In this document: in pieces, positions 54,980-64,000 of the stretch
Position numbering within the stretch: the first letter of the stretch is position 1
Layout of the letters: the number at the start of each line of letters is the position of its first letter
Assembly (NCBI GenBank): GCA_949987565.1
Contig: OX465103.1
Span: 15,633,280 to 15,697,279, forward strand
DNA: 64,000 nucleotides
Source: Luidia sarsii
Taxonomy: Eukaryota; Echinodermata; Asteroidea; Paxillosida; Luidiidae
Direction: 5' to 3'
The notes under the pieces: model-generated
What the model was told of the DNA's origin: nothing
What the model saw: the letters and a program-made list of their open reading frames with translations, nothing else
Databases searched by the model: none
Position numbers and translations under genes: made by a program

Positions 54980-55920
54980 TCTCATCGTGAATTCGTCCAA
55001 ACACAACGAAGACAGGGGAGAAAACTGCTGATATGGGCAAAGGTGGGTATATATTGCACTACATAAATAGTACAATGTAGTAGGGCCAGTACTAGTACAT
55101 GGATTATACAGTCATGGGCTAATGCTTCTGAATGGCCACCACTGCCCACCCCCAGGAAATACAGCTGACTATCTTGGAAGAGCCCTCCTCCCCCCACCTC
55201 CCACCCAGAACACTGGGTACCCACTACCCAGGGTAGTCCAAGCTGTAGTTCACCTACCATAATACAGAGATGTATTGGGATCAAGTCTTGTGGTCGGTTT
55301 CATCAAACCCATTGTCACTTACAAACAATTGCAAGACGATGAGCGATGCACAGAAACAACACGGCCTATCGCAAATTACGATGGGCTATCAATCGTAAGT
55401 TGAGTTACGATGCATCATAAGGGCTTTGTGAAATTCATTCCTGGTCCAATCTTGGCCAGTGTCATAAGTCATGATTTTAGTTGAAATGGTCAATTTGTTT
55501 GTTATCAAGCCAGGACTAAATCAAATGATAAATTCAAAGGCAGGTTGCTTCAGAGACTAAATCATTTACTTCAGCCAGAACTGTTTGTAGTCATTATGTC
55601 CTATAGGCATTATTTTTTTAAAAACCACATTAGTCAGTCTGTGGATTGTTGAGAGGCTGATTTTCATATAAATTTTCTCAACTCAATTGAATGATAATCA
55701 CAGCAGAGTTTAATGTCATTTCAATGTTCATGCCATAATTATATATACACAATAATAATAAAAGTGAAATGCTTAGGAAAAGTCTCTTTTGTGCAAACGG
55801 GATAACAAACCACACCGTGATTTGATGTCAATTACTTTTGACTTGTATTCCACTCTTGTTTACTTAGCATGAAACAATAGTGGAGTTTGGGTTGGCAAGG
55901 TGATGAACCCTGACTTTTTA
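54980..55920. other. Convergent intergenic space, nothing recognised
   Basis: Lies between paralogue 2 (plus) and PRMT6 (minus). AT-rich, with no coding signal. Confidence 0.4.
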
Positions 55921-55923
55921 AGC

Positions 55924-56292
55924 TTAAAGGCCCAATACAACATTGCTCAAGGTCAAAGAATAGCATCCATACGTTGTCTGATCCAACATATGCATGAAAT
56001 AGCACACCTGTGAAAATTTCAGCTCGATCCGTCAACCGAGTCTCGAGAAAATCGTGACAACCGCTTCATTTGTTTCGCGAAAATGCAGCATTCAACACTG
56101 TACTGTTCTGAAAAATAATTAAGATCTCGGTGAGACGTAAACTATTTCTTTTACTCAATTCTCCCCAAATACAACATTTTAGGCAGAAATATTTCAGTGT
56201 GAGGTTTCTACTATAACCATCTTCAAACTGTTTCATGTAAATCTGTGAACATTTCTGTTTTTCGATCTTACCTATGTTGTGTAGGGGCTTAA
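55924..56292. mobile_element. TTAA-flanked MITE (M1), copy 4 (chimeric ends)
   Basis: TTAA at 55924 and 56289. The left end is of the AGGCCCAATACAAC type and the right end of the GTTGTGTAGGGGC type; the interior matches the second type. Confidence 0.85.
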
Positions 56293-56658
56293 AAGGCCCA
56301 ATACAACATTAGGAAGATCGGGAAACATCGATGTCCGCAGATGTCCTTCTAATTTACACAGTTTGTAAATAGTCATGATAGAATCCTCATGTTGAAATCT
56401 TACAGTCTGGGATGCTGTACTTCTCGAAAAATCTTCACTGAAGCATGGACAAAGTTTATTACTCGCGAGTAATAAACTATTTCTTACACTACAGAATGGA
56501 GCATAAACCGCGACGTTTTTTTTTTTACTTTTTCTACTTTTTCAGATTACCATTTGAGCTAAAACCTTTGCAGTATTGCTTTTTTGGAATGTTTTATGGT
56601 TTAACACACAAACTGTGGCAATCTTTTGACCTTTACCAATGCTTTATAGGGCCTTTAA
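56289..56658. mobile_element. TTAA-flanked MITE (M1), copy 5, abutting copy 4
   Basis: Starts at the TTAA shared with copy 4 and ends TATAGGGCCT then TTAA (56655). The central palindrome TTTATTACTC/GAGTAATAAA is at 56455-56480. Confidence 0.85.
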
Positions 56659-56884
56659 GCAAATGTTGACGATTAAGCAGCTCTATGAAATTGGCCCCTG
56701 GTGTGTAGTGTAGAGCGCTGGAGCGTGGAGGATCTTCCCACCCTGCTAGACCACTGGAGCATGTAGGGGAGGGGGAGGGTGAATGATGGACTGTCTACGC
56801 CCCTCTACGGGTATAGGAGATCCACTGGACAGGACAGCTTGCCATACTTATGTTGCTTATGCTCATGGTCAAGGCTTACTGTGG

Positions 56885-63177
<6,293 letters not shown>

Positions 63178-63526
63178 CTGCAAAGGAACCAGGGAGAATC
63201 CAGTTTGTTTCGCGCTTGTCCAGTCATCAACAAAAAAGAAATTGTGCTCATGCCCGCAATGGACAATTTGTGCATTCACCCAAAGCACACAGGTTGATGC
63301 CACAGCCCCAATGCCATAGAGCAGCTCAAGCGCCAAAACCATGCCAGTCATAATGGGGTTAAGATCTATTTGCAGTAATTTGCATCAATCTATTTTTTGC
63401 CAAAAGTCAAAAACAAGGAACATCGCATGAAGGTATTGTCGGCTGTCCTGTTTCAGTAAGGAAAGCTTTTTATGCCCTTTCGTGCACGTCCAAAGTCTTT
63501 CAGAGGATGTTGCATACTTTTTCTCA

Positions 63527-63876
63527 TTAAAGGCCCAATACAACATTGGTTAAGGTCAAAAGATTACCACAATGTGTGTTAAACCATTAAACATTCCAAA
63601 AAAGCAATCCTGAGAAGGTTTTATCTCAAACAGTAATCTGAGAAAGTAGAAAAAAGCAAAAAAAGTCAAGGTTTATACACCGTTCTGTAGTATAAGGAAT
63701 AGTTTATTACTCGTGAGTAATAAACTATTTGTCGATGTTTGAGTGAAGATTTCTCGAGAAGTACAGCATACCAGACCGTAAGATTTCAACATGACTTTTA
63801 TATCATGACCATCTACAAACTCTGTAAATAAGAAGGAAATTTTTCCAATCTTCCCAATGTTGTATTGGGCCTTTAA
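63527..63876. mobile_element. TTAA-flanked MITE (M1), copy 7 (best first-subfamily copy)
   Basis: TTAA at 63527 and 63873; ends AGGCCCAATACAACATTGG and the complement. The central palindrome, arms AATAGTTTATTACTC, is at about 63699-63730. Confidence 0.92.
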
Positions 63877-64000
63877 ATGTGCACCATTGCAAGAGCTTTC
63901 ACTCAATGCACGATTTATCTCAGTAGGCACGTCCATTTTGTTTAGACATACCATCGTCCAAAAAGAGCTGGACAAAAATTTATCAACCCATATCTCAAAA

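Overview
The window is nuclear DNA of an intron-rich, repeat-rich animal. The genes look like those of a bilaterian invertebrate, probably marine: an IARS1 with an appended metazoan-type C-terminal domain, a PRMT6 split over many exons, Penelope-like retroelement debris, tRNA-derived SINEs and several MITE families. I cannot name the species, and no bacterial, phage or CRISPR feature is present.

Layout. 1-13.5 kb: no gene I can support; MITE and SINE fragments, two CpG/CRE-rich promoter-like patches (about 4.84-4.93 and 8.33-8.45 kb) and a large GA satellite (10.36-11.15 kb). 13.53-38.85 kb: complete cytoplasmic isoleucyl-tRNA synthetase gene (IARS1) on the minus strand. I resolved it into 25 coding exons that join in frame to 1187 codons plus stop. 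Most of its introns carry satellites, many touching splice sites. 38.9-46.2 kb: intergenic, with a CTCF-like motif beside a perfect hairpin and a promoter-like cluster near 42.2 kb. 46.25-47.55 kb and 53.08-54.26 kb: two plus-strand paralogues of a family I do not recognise. One is a single GC-rich open frame of 432 aa, the other a two-exon gene of 191 aa. They share an ungapped coiled-coil block and a RGRYxYSxRSE motif. 56.89 kb to beyond 63.18 kb: ten 3' exons of a minus-strand arginine methyltransferase (PRMT6); its N-terminal exons lie outside the window.

IARS1 charges tRNA-Ile in the cytosol and PRMT6 asymmetrically dimethylates arginines on histones and other proteins. Nothing in the sequence ties the genes into one pathway. 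The least explained parts are the paralogous coiled-coil pair, the TTAA-flanked MITE families, and a dispersed hairpin followed by GAAAC that links two truncated Penelope-like fragments to many short repeats and resembles a hammerhead ribozyme core.
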